64,000 nucleotides of DNA, taken from contig NZ_CP069811.1 of NCBI RefSeq assembly GCF_016894385.1, positions 782,501-846,500 of the forward strand, read 5' to 3'. The number at the start of each line of letters is the position of its first letter. Position 1 is the stretch's first letter. The stretch is from Cupriavidus oxalaticus (GTDB taxonomy: Bacteria; Pseudomonadota; Gammaproteobacteria; Burkholderiales; Burkholderiaceae). A program made the translations under genes and the position numbers. Positions 35,099 through 43,852 of the stretch are shown piece by piece. The notes beneath the pieces were generated by a model. That model saw only the letters and a list, made by a program, of their open reading frames with translations. It was not told where the DNA came from and made no database searches.

Positions 35099-36589
35099 AT
35101 GGCCATGGATAAACAGGCATTCCTCGACCAGCTCTGGGCCCGGCTCGCCGAGCAGGGAGATTTTCCGACGCTGCAGTATTGCATCGATCATGTCTTCAGT
35201 TCGCTCGATGCGGAGCGGAACGTCGGCGAAATGGCCAGCAGCATCTTGTCGGACTTCAGCCTGTCGCAGAAGATCATCCGGCTGTCCAACTCCGCCATGT
35301 ACCGGTCGTTCGGCGGCGAAGTCACCACCGTTTCGCGCGCGATCATGGTGCTGGGGGTGGATACGATCATCCATCTGACGCTGGGCGTGCGCGTGCTCGA
35401 CTTCTTCCAGACCATGCCGGAAAACCGGCCACGGGCGGCGCAAGCGCTCAAGCAGGCCATGGTCGCGGCCGAATTCACCCGGAGCCTGGCCGATGCGCGC
35501 GGCATCGCTGAGGGGGAGGAGGCCGTGGTCTGCACGCTGATGCACCATGTGAGCCGGCTGCTGCTGATCCTGTATGTGCCGGAGGCGTGGGACCGCATTA
35601 CCGCAATGTGCGAGGCCGGTGCGCAAACCGGCGCGCAAACCGGTGCGCAAACCGGTGCGCAGGCCGGCGGGCAGATCAGCGAGGATGAGGCCTGCCGCGA
35701 AGTCCTGGGCGTGTCGCTCGGCGAAATCGCCCGGGCGGCTGCCGTCAAATGGCGCTTGCCCCCGCTGATCGCCGGCGCCATGAGCGCACCCCCGTTGCCG
35801 GAAGGCGCCATGCCGGAGGCGCATGCCGACTGGCTGGGCGCCGTCGCCCGATTGTCGTCGCAGGCCGCCGCATCGATCCTCGCAGGCCAGGACGACCCAT
35901 CGGCCGACAGTCCGTTGCTGGCCGAGGCGCAACGGCTGGGCCTGGAGCCGGGGCACCTCGGGCGGGCGCTGGAACAGGCCAGGGTGCTCACCACCTCGAT
36001 GGCGGCCACGGACGCCGCCAGCCAGGCCGGGGACGACGCCGGCGAGCAGGGCGGCAAGCCCGCCGACGCGCTGGCCAGGCTGCAACGGGCCGTCGCCGAA
36101 GTCCGGCAGGAGGGCCGTGCCATGTCCATTGCCGAACTGGCGCCCTTTGCGCTGGAGTCAGCGATGCGCGCGCTGAATTTCTCGCGCTGCTTCCTGATGC
36201 TGCTGAATCCGTCGGCCCGGCGCTTCGGTGCGCGGCTCGGCTTTGGCGAGGGCACGCGCGACAAGCTCGACCAGCTGTCCTTCGAAGAAGGCTTCGTTCC
36301 GGACGTGTTCCACTTCGCCACGCTGGCGGACCGGCCCTTGCTGATCGAGGACAGCTTTGACAAGGAGGCCGCGCACCGCGTGCCGCGCTGGTATCGCGAG
36401 GCCCTGCCCGATGCCCGCGCGCTGCTGCTGATCCCGGTGCGGGTGCGCAACCGCTGCGTGGCCCTGATTTGCGGCGACTGGGGAGAGGCGCGCTTCACCG
36501 GGTCGCTGAGCGCGGAGGAGGCCGACGCGATCGTCCAGCTGGCCGCGGAGATTTCGGCCGGCTTCCTGCGATCGGCACCGGCGCGCTAG
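35099..36589 (+). CDS. HDOD-GAF signalling protein
   Basis: The N-terminal HDOD domain (residues about 15-250) is marked by FPTLQYCIDHVFSSL, ILSDFSLSQKIIRLSNSAMY and VSRAIMVLGVDTIIHLTLG; HDOD domains resemble HD hydrolases but lack their metal residues and act in signalling. The C-terminal part (about 325-490) is GAF-like (FALESAMRALNFSRCFLMLL, ALLLIPVRVRNRCVALICGD). Between residues about 173 and 190 is a GAQT repeat encoded by a 12-bp tandem repeat. Starts at ATG 35099 or, with better spacing from TGAGG, ATG 35105. It probably works with the upstream GGDEF-EAL protein. Confidence 0.88.
   Translation: MAMDKQAFLDQLWARLAEQGDFPTLQYCIDHVFSSLDAERNVGEMASSILSDFSLSQKIIRLSNSAMYRSFGGEVTTVSRAIMVLGVDTIIHLTLGVRVLDFFQTMPENRPRAAQALKQAMVAAEFTRSLADARGIAEGEEAVVCTLMHHVSRLLLILYVPEAWDRITAMCEAGAQTGAQTGAQTGAQAGGQISEDEACREVLGVSLGEIARAAAVKWRLPPLIAGAMSAPPLPEGAMPEAHADWLGAVARLSSQAAASILAGQDDPSADSPLLAEAQRLGLEPGHLGRALEQARVLTTSMAATDAASQAGDDAGEQGGKPADALARLQRAVAEVRQEGRAMSIAELAPFALESAMRALNFSRCFLMLLNPSARRFGARLGFGEGTRDKLDQLSFEEGFVPDVFHFATLADRPLLIEDSFDKEAAHRVPRWYREALPDARALLLIPVRVRNRCVALICGDWGEARFTGSLSAEEADAIVQLAAEISAGFLRSAPAR
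35618..35665 (+). repeat. Four tandem 12-bp units inside the HDOD gene
   Basis: Four consecutive 12-bp units, GGTGCGCAAACC with minor changes, encode Gly-Ala-Gln-Thr repeats. The number of units is divisible into codons, so copy-number change by slippage would lengthen or shorten the linker in the HDOD protein without breaking the frame. Confidence 0.85.
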
Positions 36590-36712
36590 GCCGGCGGCGC
36601 TGGCGCCGTCGCGCGCAGGCAGCCATCAGGAAATCTCCGGGCCGGAAAACGGGTGCTGCGGTGCTGCGCTGCACACATGGATTTGTGCCGCGCCAAGGCA
36701 CACAATGCCTGC

Positions 36713-38041
36713 ATGAGAGCTTCCCTGCATCCCGCCCGCGCCGTCGTCATGGTGTTCCTGCTGGCCATCGTGGTGGGCAGCGTGCTGCTGATGCTGCCCT
36801 GGTCGCGCGACGGCGGCGGCAGCGCACCATGGCTGACCGCGTTCTTCACGGCGGTGTCCGCGGTGTGCGTGGCCGGGCTGATCGTGGTCGATACCGGCAC
36901 GTACTGGTCCGGATTTGGCCAGGTGGTCATCATGGTGCTGTTCCAGCTTGGCGGATTCGGCATGATGACGGCGTCGACGCTGCTGGGGCTGATGGTCAAC
37001 CGCTCGCTGAGATTGCGCACCAAGCTGCTGACCCAGGTCGAGACCCACGCGATCGGGCTGGGCGATGTCGTCAGCGTGGCCAGGCTGGTGCTGGTGGTAA
37101 CCATCGGGATGGAACTGTTGCTGGCTGCCTGGCTGTCGTGGCGGCTGCATTTCGCCTACGGCGCGCCGTGGGGCGACGCCGCCTGGAACGGGCTGTTCCA
37201 TGCCATCTCCGCCTACAACAATGCCGGCTTCTCGACACATGCCGACAGCCTGGTCCGCTATGCGGCCGACCAGTGGGTGCTGCTGCCGGTGATGATGGCG
37301 GCGCTGGTCGGCGGCATCGGCTTTCCGGTACTGCACGACCTGCGCAACAAGACCTTCCACCCGCACCGCTGGTCGCTGCACAGCAAGCTGACGCTGGCCA
37401 CCACCGGGGTGCTGTTCCTGGTGGGCCTGTGCGGCGTGCTGATGTTCGAGTGGACCAACGCACGCACGCTCGGCCCGATGGCCGCGGGACAGAAGCTGTT
37501 GTCGGCGGCCTTCGCCTCGGTCGCCGCGCGCACCGTCGGCTTCAACACCATCGACATCGGCGGCCTGACCCGCGAAAGCATTGCGCTGCATTATTTCCTG
37601 ATGTTCGTCGGCGGCGGCAGCGCCAGCACCGCGGGCGGCGTCAAGGTCGGCACCATCGCGATCCTGGCGCTGCTGGTGATTGCCGAGATCCGCGGGCGCG
37701 CCGACAGCGAAGCCTTCGGGCGCCGCGTCAGCAGTTCGGCGCAGCGGCAGGCGATCACGGTGCTGGTGCTGGGCAGCGCGCTGACGACGATCGGGACGCT
37801 GGCCATCCTGTTTGTCACGGAATTCCCGACCGACCAGGTGATTTTCGAGGTCATCGCGGCCTTTGGCTCCGCGGGCCTGTCGACCGGCATTACCGCCGAC
37901 CTGCCGGCTTCCGGCCAGCTGATCCTGGCCGGGCTGATGTATGCCGGCCGGGTCGGCACCATCACGCTCGCGGTATCCCTTGCCATGGGCGAGCGCCGTA
38001 CGCCGTACCGTTATCCCGAGGAGCATCCAATTGTTGGCTAG
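36713..38041 (+). CDS. ktrB: Potassium uptake channel subunit KtrB (TrkH/KtrB family)
   Basis: The ATG at 36713 gives 442 residues. Four pore repeats are visible with their selectivity-filter segments: SAVCVAGLIV, SAYNNAGFST, AARTVGFNTI and FGSAGLSTGI, each with the filter glycine. KtrB dimers form the membrane pore for Na+-dependent K+ uptake. The final helix ends GRVGTITLAVSLAMGERRTPY. The stop overlaps the ktrA start by 11 bp. The frame is open 20 codons further upstream, but MRASLHPARAVVMVFLLAIV is the natural N-terminal helix. Confidence 0.94.
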   Translation: MRASLHPARAVVMVFLLAIVVGSVLLMLPWSRDGGGSAPWLTAFFTAVSAVCVAGLIVVDTGTYWSGFGQVVIMVLFQLGGFGMMTASTLLGLMVNRSLRLRTKLLTQVETHAIGLGDVVSVARLVLVVTIGMELLLAAWLSWRLHFAYGAPWGDAAWNGLFHAISAYNNAGFSTHADSLVRYAADQWVLLPVMMAALVGGIGFPVLHDLRNKTFHPHRWSLHSKLTLATTGVLFLVGLCGVLMFEWTNARTLGPMAAGQKLLSAAFASVAARTVGFNTIDIGGLTRESIALHYFLMFVGGGSASTAGGVKVGTIAILALLVIAEIRGRADSEAFGRRVSSSAQRQAITVLVLGSALTTIGTLAILFVTEFPTDQVIFEVIAAFGSAGLSTGITADLPASGQLILAGLMYAGRVGTITLAVSLAMGERRTPYRYPEEHPIVG

Positions 38042-38729
38042 ATTGTTTTCCGAACAGTTCGCCTTCTCGGCAGGCGACAGCGTGGCCGTGATCGGGCTGG
38101 GGCGCTTCGGCGGTTCCGTGGCGCAGTCGCTGATGCGGCTGGGCCATGACGTCATGGGCATCGACAAGGATCCCGACCTGGTGCAGCGCTGGTCCAATGT
38201 GCTGACCTGCGCGATCCAGGCCGACTCGACCGACGTCAATGTCATGCGCCAGCTGGGGGTAGCGGATTTTTCACACGCCATCGTGGGCATCGGCACCGAC
38301 ATGTCGTCCAGCCTGATGACGCTGATGGCGCTGACCGAGCTGCAGATCAAGGACATCTGGGTCAAGGCGTTTACTCCCGAGCACGGGCAGATCGCGGAGC
38401 GCATCGGTGCGCACCATGTCGTCTATCCGGAAGCGGACATGGGCGCGCGGGTGGCCCACCTGATCACCGGCAAGATGATCGATTTCATCGAGTTCGACGA
38501 CGGCTTTGCCATCGCGCGGATCCATGCGCCGGCGTCCACCCATAACAAGACCTTGCTGATGTCCCATGTCCGGGAGCAGTTCGGCGTGACGGTGGTGGGC
38601 ATCAAGCGCGGCAACGCGGAGTTCGAGCACGCCACGGCGGCCACCATGGTGCTGCCCGGCGACCTGCTGGTGGTGTCGGGCCTGACCAGCAAGATCGAGC
38701 GCTTTGCCGGCAGTTCGGAAAAGAGGTAG
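38031..38729 (+). CDS. ktrA: Potassium uptake regulatory subunit KtrA (RCK/TrkA domain)
   Basis: A GAGGAG (38018-38023) lies seven bases before TTG at 38031, giving 232 residues. The RCK_N Rossmann motif is VAVIGLGRFGGSVAQSL followed by the acidic DKDP that selects the nucleotide ribose, and a TrkA-C domain follows from about residue 150. KtrA forms an octameric ring that gates KtrB in response to ATP/ADP or c-di-AMP in other bacteria. The overlapping start and non-ATG codon suggest translational coupling to set subunit ratio. Confidence 0.92.
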   Translation: MLARLFSEQFAFSAGDSVAVIGLGRFGGSVAQSLMRLGHDVMGIDKDPDLVQRWSNVLTCAIQADSTDVNVMRQLGVADFSHAIVGIGTDMSSSLMTLMALTELQIKDIWVKAFTPEHGQIAERIGAHHVVYPEADMGARVAHLITGKMIDFIEFDDGFAIARIHAPASTHNKTLLMSHVREQFGVTVVGIKRGNAEFEHATAATMVLPGDLLVVSGLTSKIERFAGSSEKR

Positions 38730-38803
38730 GGCAGGGGCAAGGGCCGCAGTTGCCGTGTAAGCTTCACGTTGATTGCAGCACAGCGAGAGCCCAGGAGAAG
38801 GGC

Positions 38804-39285
38804 ATGACCCTTGCCGATACCGTCCCGCCCCCAGACCTTTACATCACCGCCGAACTGGAACGCCGGCCGCCCAGGCGCATTGACCACCAGGTCGAGAAGC
38901 TTGCGCTGAAGGACATCGCGGCGCAGATGCTCGACCACCCCGAGCAGGTGCTGCCAAGGCTGGTCGAGCGCGCGATGCAGCTGACCGGCGCGATCTCGGC
39001 CGGGATCAGCGTATTCGAACTCGAGCGCGGCACGACTACAGCCCCTGCGGCGTGTGCCTGGACCGCTTCGAACCGATCTTGACGCGGCATCCGGAACGCT
39101 ACTATGCCTGGATCGCCGAGGCTGGCGTGGTCTGCCCCGAGGTGCTGCTGGTTCCGCTGTACATGGCGCACGGGCAGCCGCTCGGAACCCTGTGGATCGT
39201 CGCCGAGGAAACCGGGCACTTCGATGCCGGGCATGCCGGCGTGATGCAGGAGCTGTCAGGCCGCGGCCGGCTCTTCGACAGATAG
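38804..39285 (+). pseudogene. GAF-domain gene fragment with internal deletion and frameshift
   Basis: The ATG at 38804 has AGGAGAAGG before it and reads through LADTVPPPDLYITAELERRP and LVERAMQLTGAISAGISVFE, the start of a GAF domain found in sensor histidine kinases and phytochrome-like proteins. Near 39030 the frame breaks; the continuation RHDYSPCGVCLDRFEPILTR and PEVLLVPLYMAHGQPLGTLW lies in another frame and stops at 39285. About 20-25 residues of the GAF core are missing at the join, and everything after the GAF domain is gone. The remnant overlaps the convergent diguanylate cyclase gene by 30 bp. Confidence 0.82.
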
Positions 39286-40431
39286 CGCCGGTTCAAGCCG
39301 ATTGCCCCCCCGCGATTTCGCGCGGTACAGCGCGCGGTCCGCGGCGGCAAGCCCGTCGGCCAACGCCGGCACTTCGTTGTCGAACCGCGCCAGGCCAATG
39401 CTGACCGTTGCCGGAACCCGGATGCTGTCGATGCGGCCCGGGATGGCATCGGCGAAGCGTCTGGCAATGGCCTCGCCCAGCGCGCGGGCGCGGCGTGCGT
39501 CTTCGCCGCATAGCAGCGCCGCGAACTCTTCTCCGCCGATGCGCGCCAGCAGCACGTTGGGACCAAGGACGCCGCGGGCGGTTTCCGCAAAGGACTTCAG
39601 CACCTTGTCGCCCGCCTGGTGCCCGTACCGGTCGTTGATCGCCTTGAACTGGTCGAGGTCGAACGCGAGCCACGCAACCGGACGGGAGCAGCCTGCGTGG
39701 CCGAGCAGACGTGCGCCTTCTTCAAAAAACCAGCGGCGGTTGCCGAGCCGGGTCAGGTAATCGGTCTGGGATTCGCGCAACAGCTGGCCGTGGGTCTCCT
39801 CGCGCACGAGCTTGAGCAGGGCCATCGGCAACAGGACCGAGTACAGCACGCCCTCGTAGACGGTGATCTTGCTGGCCATCGACTGGATCGACGGTCCGTA
39901 TGCCGTCACCAGCCATGGCAGGACACAGGCCCGGACGGCGTAGAAGAGAGCATGGATCCCTGTCACCGCCACGACGACGCGGCGTGCATGCAGCGCTTTC
40001 ATCGGCTCGCAGCGCAGCATCTCGAGTACGGTCAGCGCGCTGACCACCGCAATCGGGAACGAGCTGACGTAGTTCCACATGGCCTCCGGCCAGCGCGTGC
40101 CCGCCACCGCCCAGGCCAGCGCCATGCCAGCCAGCACGGCGGCCGATGTGCCGCGATACCGGCGCCCGCGCAACGATGCGACCGCGCAGAGGACCAGCAG
40201 GTAGCCGCTGAGAATGACGAGATTGCAGAGGGCCGGGCCGATCGCACTGGGCAGGTTGCGACGAAACAGCACGGCCGTGCACCCGATCGCGAGCGTCGCG
40301 AAGCCTGCAGCCAGGGTCCGCAATGCCTTGCCATGCGTGGGATGGGACCGATGCTCCCAGTACGTCATCCCGGCACTGGCGAGAAGGGTTCCGATTGCTA
40401 GGAGATAAAGGGTGAGGAGATCGACGTACAT
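39256..40431 (-). CDS. Membrane-bound GGDEF diguanylate cyclase
   Basis: The 391-residue protein has about six membrane helices in residues 1-200 (YVDLLTLYLLAIGTLLASAG onward; not a recognised sensor domain such as MASE) and a C-terminal GGDEF domain from TDYLTRLGNRRWF. The active loop is ARIGGEEF and is intact, without an RxxD inhibitory site. It should make c-di-GMP at the inner membrane. Its 3' end runs 30 bp into the convergent GAF pseudogene. Confidence 0.9.
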   Translation of the reverse strand: MYVDLLTLYLLAIGTLLASAGMTYWEHRSHPTHGKALRTLAAGFATLAIGCTAVLFRRNLPSAIGPALCNLVILSGYLLVLCAVASLRGRRYRGTSAAVLAGMALAWAVAGTRWPEAMWNYVSSFPIAVVSALTVLEMLRCEPMKALHARRVVVAVTGIHALFYAVRACVLPWLVTAYGPSIQSMASKITVYEGVLYSVLLPMALLKLVREETHGQLLRESQTDYLTRLGNRRWFFEEGARLLGHAGCSRPVAWLAFDLDQFKAINDRYGHQAGDKVLKSFAETARGVLGPNVLLARIGGEEFAALLCGEDARRARALGEAIARRFADAIPGRIDSIRVPATVSIGLARFDNEVPALADGLAAADRALYRAKSRGGNRLEPALSVEEPAAA

Positions 40432-40499
40432 CCCAAATGTAAAGACATGGTGCCGGCAGCTGGCGGGAGCACGTGGATTCTACGTGGGAAACACGATAG

Positions 40500-40719
<220 letters not shown>

Positions 40720-40774
40720 CGCACGCCTGGAAACCAGGGATGGCTGGCTACCTGCGGAAGGACCGATCTTTAGC

Positions 40775-40915
40775 AAGGTCTTCACCTACGTTTTGACGTG
40801 GCAGGGCTGGCTGTACGTGGCATTCGTGATCGACGTGTTCGCGCGCCGCATCGTCGGCTGGCGGGTCAGTTCGTCGATGACCACGGACTTCGTTCTGGAT
40901 CAGATGTCGAAGTAG
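40775..40915 (+). pseudogene. Fragment of an IS3-family transposase (OrfB)
   Basis: In the frame through 40784, the translation TYVLTWQGWLYVAFVIDVFA then RRIVGWRVSSSMTTDFVLD matches the catalytic core of IS3-family OrfB around its second Asp. The similarity stops at about 40899, where the sequence becomes the antisense of the glnA 3' end. No terminal repeats were found. The fragment marks a past rearrangement next to glnA. Confidence 0.75.
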
Positions 40916-42375
40916 AGGTGGAATTCCCACGGGTGCGGCCGCAACTTCAATGTGTCAATCTCGCGTGTGCGCTTGTAGTCAATCCAGGTCCTGATCAGGT
41001 CTTCAGTGAAGACATCTCCCTTTCGCAGGAACGCTGAGTCGGATTCCAACGCAGAAAGCGACTCTTCGAGCGAGCCTGGAACCTGCCGGATACTGGCCGC
41101 TTCCTCCGGTGGCAAATCATAGATGTTCTTGTCGAGCGGGTCGCCCGGGTCCGTCTGGTTTTCAATGCCGTCAAGGCCGGCGAGCAGCATTGCCGAGAAG
41201 GCGAGGTAGGCATTGGCCGACGGGTCAGGACAGCGAAATTCCACGCGTCTGGCGCTTGGGGAATCCGAAACCATTGGAATCCTGGCTGCGGCAGACCGGT
41301 TGCGCTGCGACATGGCCAGATTGACAGGCGCCTCGTATCCGGGCACCAGTCGCTTGTAGGAGTTTGTGCTCGGCGCGCAGAAAGCCATCAGGGCGGGGGC
41401 GTGCCTGAGCAAGCCGCCTATGTACCAACGGCACATCTGCGACGTCTGCGCCCAACCGTTCTCGTCATAGAAGAGGTTCTGGCCGCCGCGCCAGAGGCTC
41501 TGGTGGCAATGCATGCCGCTCGCGTTGTCGGCAAACAGGGGCTTGGGCATGAATGTGGCGACCTTGCCGTGGCGGCGTGCAACATTCTTGCAGATGTACT
41601 TGTACATCATCACGTTGTCTGCCATTCGGGTCAGTGGCGCAAAGCGCATGTCGATTTCATTCTGGCCCGCCGTGGCTACCTCATGGTGATGCACCTCGAC
41701 CTGGACGCCTGCCTGCATCAGCGCGAGTACGATTTCGGAGCGGATATCCTGCAGCGTATCGCTTGGCGGCACGGGAAAGTATCCTCCCTTGTAGTTCTGC
41801 TTGTAGCCAAGATTGCCTCCGCCATAGGCGCCTTCGTCGCGACCCGAGGCCCATTCGCCTTCGGCCGATTCGACATAGTAGTAGCCGGAGTGCTGGTCCT
41901 GCCCGAAGCGAATGGAGTCGAAAATGAAGAATTCCAGTTCGGGGCCAATGTAGCAAACCGTAGCCAGGCCGGTTTGCTGGAGGTACAGCTCCGCCTTTCG
42001 TGCGATGTGGCGCGGATCGCGCGAATATGGCTGGTGCAGGACCGGGTCCAGCACGTCGCAGATCAGCGCCAGCGTGGGTGCCGTGCAAAACGGATCGACG
42101 AATGCTGTGGCGGGGTCAGGCCTGACCAGCATGTCGGACTCGTGTATTTCCTGGAAACCACGAATGGAAGACCCGTCGAACCCGATGCCGGCCGAGAACA
42201 AATCGTCGTTGACTTCCGGCAGCGTGATCGAGAAGTGCTGCCACATGCCGGGCAAGTCGGTGAACCTCAGGTCAACGACCTGGATCGCGTGCTTCCTGAT
42301 CAGCGCGATGACTTCACCGGGGTTTTGCGGCGGTGCAACCTGATAGCTGCCGGGTTCGATTGAGACCGTGCTCAT
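40900..42375 (-). CDS. glnA: Type I glutamine synthetase
   Basis: The 491-residue product has the GS beta-grasp N-terminal domain (VIALIRKHAIQVVDLRFTDL, IGFDGSSIRGF) and catalytic domain: YIGPELEFFIFD, EVATAGQNEIDMRF, NASGMHCHQSLW, and the Arg-rich NRSAAARIPMVSDSPSARRVEFRCPD. The adenylylation loop reads KNIYDLPPEEAAS, with the target Tyr present, so GlnE control is possible. The C terminus HPWEFHLYFDI resembles the usual GSI-beta ending. No ntrBC genes are nearby and the flanks are gene fragments, so this may be an additional copy rather than the housekeeping one. Confidence 0.92.
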   Translation of the reverse strand: MSTVSIEPGSYQVAPPQNPGEVIALIRKHAIQVVDLRFTDLPGMWQHFSITLPEVNDDLFSAGIGFDGSSIRGFQEIHESDMLVRPDPATAFVDPFCTAPTLALICDVLDPVLHQPYSRDPRHIARKAELYLQQTGLATVCYIGPELEFFIFDSIRFGQDQHSGYYYVESAEGEWASGRDEGAYGGGNLGYKQNYKGGYFPVPPSDTLQDIRSEIVLALMQAGVQVEVHHHEVATAGQNEIDMRFAPLTRMADNVMMYKYICKNVARRHGKVATFMPKPLFADNASGMHCHQSLWRGGQNLFYDENGWAQTSQMCRWYIGGLLRHAPALMAFCAPSTNSYKRLVPGYEAPVNLAMSQRNRSAAARIPMVSDSPSARRVEFRCPDPSANAYLAFSAMLLAGLDGIENQTDPGDPLDKNIYDLPPEEAASIRQVPGSLEESLSALESDSAFLRKGDVFTEDLIRTWIDYKRTREIDTLKLRPHPWEFHLYFDI

Positions 42376-42543
42376 AACTGCCTCCGTCGTCTGGCCCCCG
42401 GAGCATAGTCCAACATTAGTCTGTCAGATACCGATTGCAAAGGGCCTCACCAACGTGTGCGGTTTTCCCGAAACGGGCTTTATGTGTGAAAGCCGCGTTC
42501 TCATCAGGCAGTTCGCCACAACGCAGATACTTGGAGGCAAGTG

Positions 42544-43482
42544 ATGTACGGCGATCTTTTGAGGGGAGCCTGGCGATTGTCTGGATCGAACATCTGTGCG
42601 GCATTGAACATACGGTGGCGAAGCTTTTTTATACCGTCCTTGAGGTGGAAAGGCGCATCGCGCGGCAAAGCACCGGAGGCAATTTTGGCATCACTACTTT
42701 ATGGTGCCGGTTGGGCCGGCGGACTGGTGTTTGTGATCGGATTGTTCACCAGTATCCTGATCGCGCTGGAACTCGGCCGGCTGGTATGGCAATGGCAGGT
42801 TGCGTCCGGCCGCGAACCGGAGACTACGGGCGTCGGCGCGGTCGCAAGCGCGATATTTGCGCTGCTTGGACTATTGATTGCCTTCACCTTTTCCGGGGCG
42901 GCAAGCCGCTTTGATATGCGGCGTACGCTGATTGTCCAGGAAGCCAACGACATCGGCACTGCTTACATGCGCCTGGATCTGCTGCCACAACCGGCACGTG
43001 GCGAGTTGCAGGAGATATTCAGGCAGTATCTCGATGCCCGGCTTGATGCCTATCGAGCCGTTCCTGACCGCAAACGCGTCGATGCCGCCCTGGCACGTTC
43101 GGACGTGCTGCGTGAACGCCTCTGGACGGATTCCGTCATGGCGTCTCAGCGAACCTCCAGTACGGCGGCAACCATGCTTCTGCTGCCAGCGCTCAATGCA
43201 GCGTTCGATACGGCATCGACCCGGCTCGCCTCAACGAAGGAACATCCGCCGAGCGTCATCTTCGGCATGCTTTTCGCGCTTTGCTGGATTGGGGCTTTGT
43301 TCGCGGGCTATGGCATGGCCGGCCGCGGTCCTCGAAACTGGTTGCATGCGCTTTTCTTCGTGGCCTCGTTGACGATGACGCTCTATGTCATCGTCGACCT
43401 GGAGTTTCCTCGTTTAGGCCTGATTCGCGTTGACGCTTTCGACGAGGTGTTGCAGGAGGTCCGCACTGGAATGCAGAAATGA
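42544..43482 (+). CDS. Bestrophin-like DUF4239 membrane protein
   Basis: GGAGG at 42533-42537 favours the ATG at 42544, giving 312 residues. After a basic N terminus come two membrane helices (WAGGLVFVIGLFTSILIALE; AIFALLGLLIAFTFSGAASR), the family signature FDMRRTLIVQEANDIGTAYM, a soluble helical part and two more helices near the C terminus (MLFALCWIGALFAGYGMAG; ALFFVASLTMTLYVIVDLEF). This is the bestrophin-like (DUF4239) pattern; function is not established in bacteria. It is divergent from glnA. Confidence 0.82.
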   Translation: MYGDLLRGAWRLSGSNICAALNIRWRSFFIPSLRWKGASRGKAPEAILASLLYGAGWAGGLVFVIGLFTSILIALELGRLVWQWQVASGREPETTGVGAVASAIFALLGLLIAFTFSGAASRFDMRRTLIVQEANDIGTAYMRLDLLPQPARGELQEIFRQYLDARLDAYRAVPDRKRVDAALARSDVLRERLWTDSVMASQRTSSTAATMLLLPALNAAFDTASTRLASTKEHPPSVIFGMLFALCWIGALFAGYGMAGRGPRNWLHALFFVASLTMTLYVIVDLEFPRLGLIRVDAFDEVLQEVRTGMQK

Positions 43483-43852
43483 ACTGAGCGGCGCCGCAGC
43501 GCGCCAGTGCCACGAAACAGGTGGCGGTCCTCCGCCCATCCTGTCTTCGTGCTGTTGCCTTCATACCAGTTCCTGTTTGGTCCCAATCACTATCGAGCCC
43601 GGCCCTGGTAAGAGGCTCGGCCCGTGTTTTTGCCCGGTGCGAAGCGCTTGGGTCACTCGCCATCCGCGCCAGGTTCGCGCAGTGCCCGAATACCGGGGGG
43701 CGACCACGTCCTTCCTGCAACACGGCTTACCGCACTCACAAAAAGATTCACTTCACTTCCCCCCTCCCGTCATAGAAGATTCCCCAGCATCTCCATCGCT
43801 GGCCTGAAGCCGCACGCGGCCGGGCGATTGTCCAGTCAACCGGGAGTTCACC
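43483..43852. other. Intergenic region after the DUF4239 gene
   Basis: No gene is apparent. The region contains the terminator-like hairpin at 43594-43631 and, further on, an A+T-rich patch (about 43738-43775) that may hold the promoter of the DUF2092 lipoprotein gene. Confidence 0.4.
43594..43631 (+). terminator. Probable terminator after the DUF4239 gene
   Basis: A 6-bp stem, CGAGCC (43594-43599) with GGCTCG (43614-43619), is followed by a T-run (GTGTTTTT, 43624-43631). It lies about 110 bp after the stop codon. Confidence 0.45.

Noticed and set aside
35618..35665. The 12-bp tandem repeat as a possible CRISPR array
   Set aside because: Units are contiguous without spacers and are in frame inside a coding gene. 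No CRISPR array was seen anywhere in the window.
42416..42604. A 62-codon minus-strand frame between glnA and the DUF4239 gene
   Set aside because: It overlaps the start of the DUF4239 gene, has no recognisable family and no ribosome site, so it is not called.
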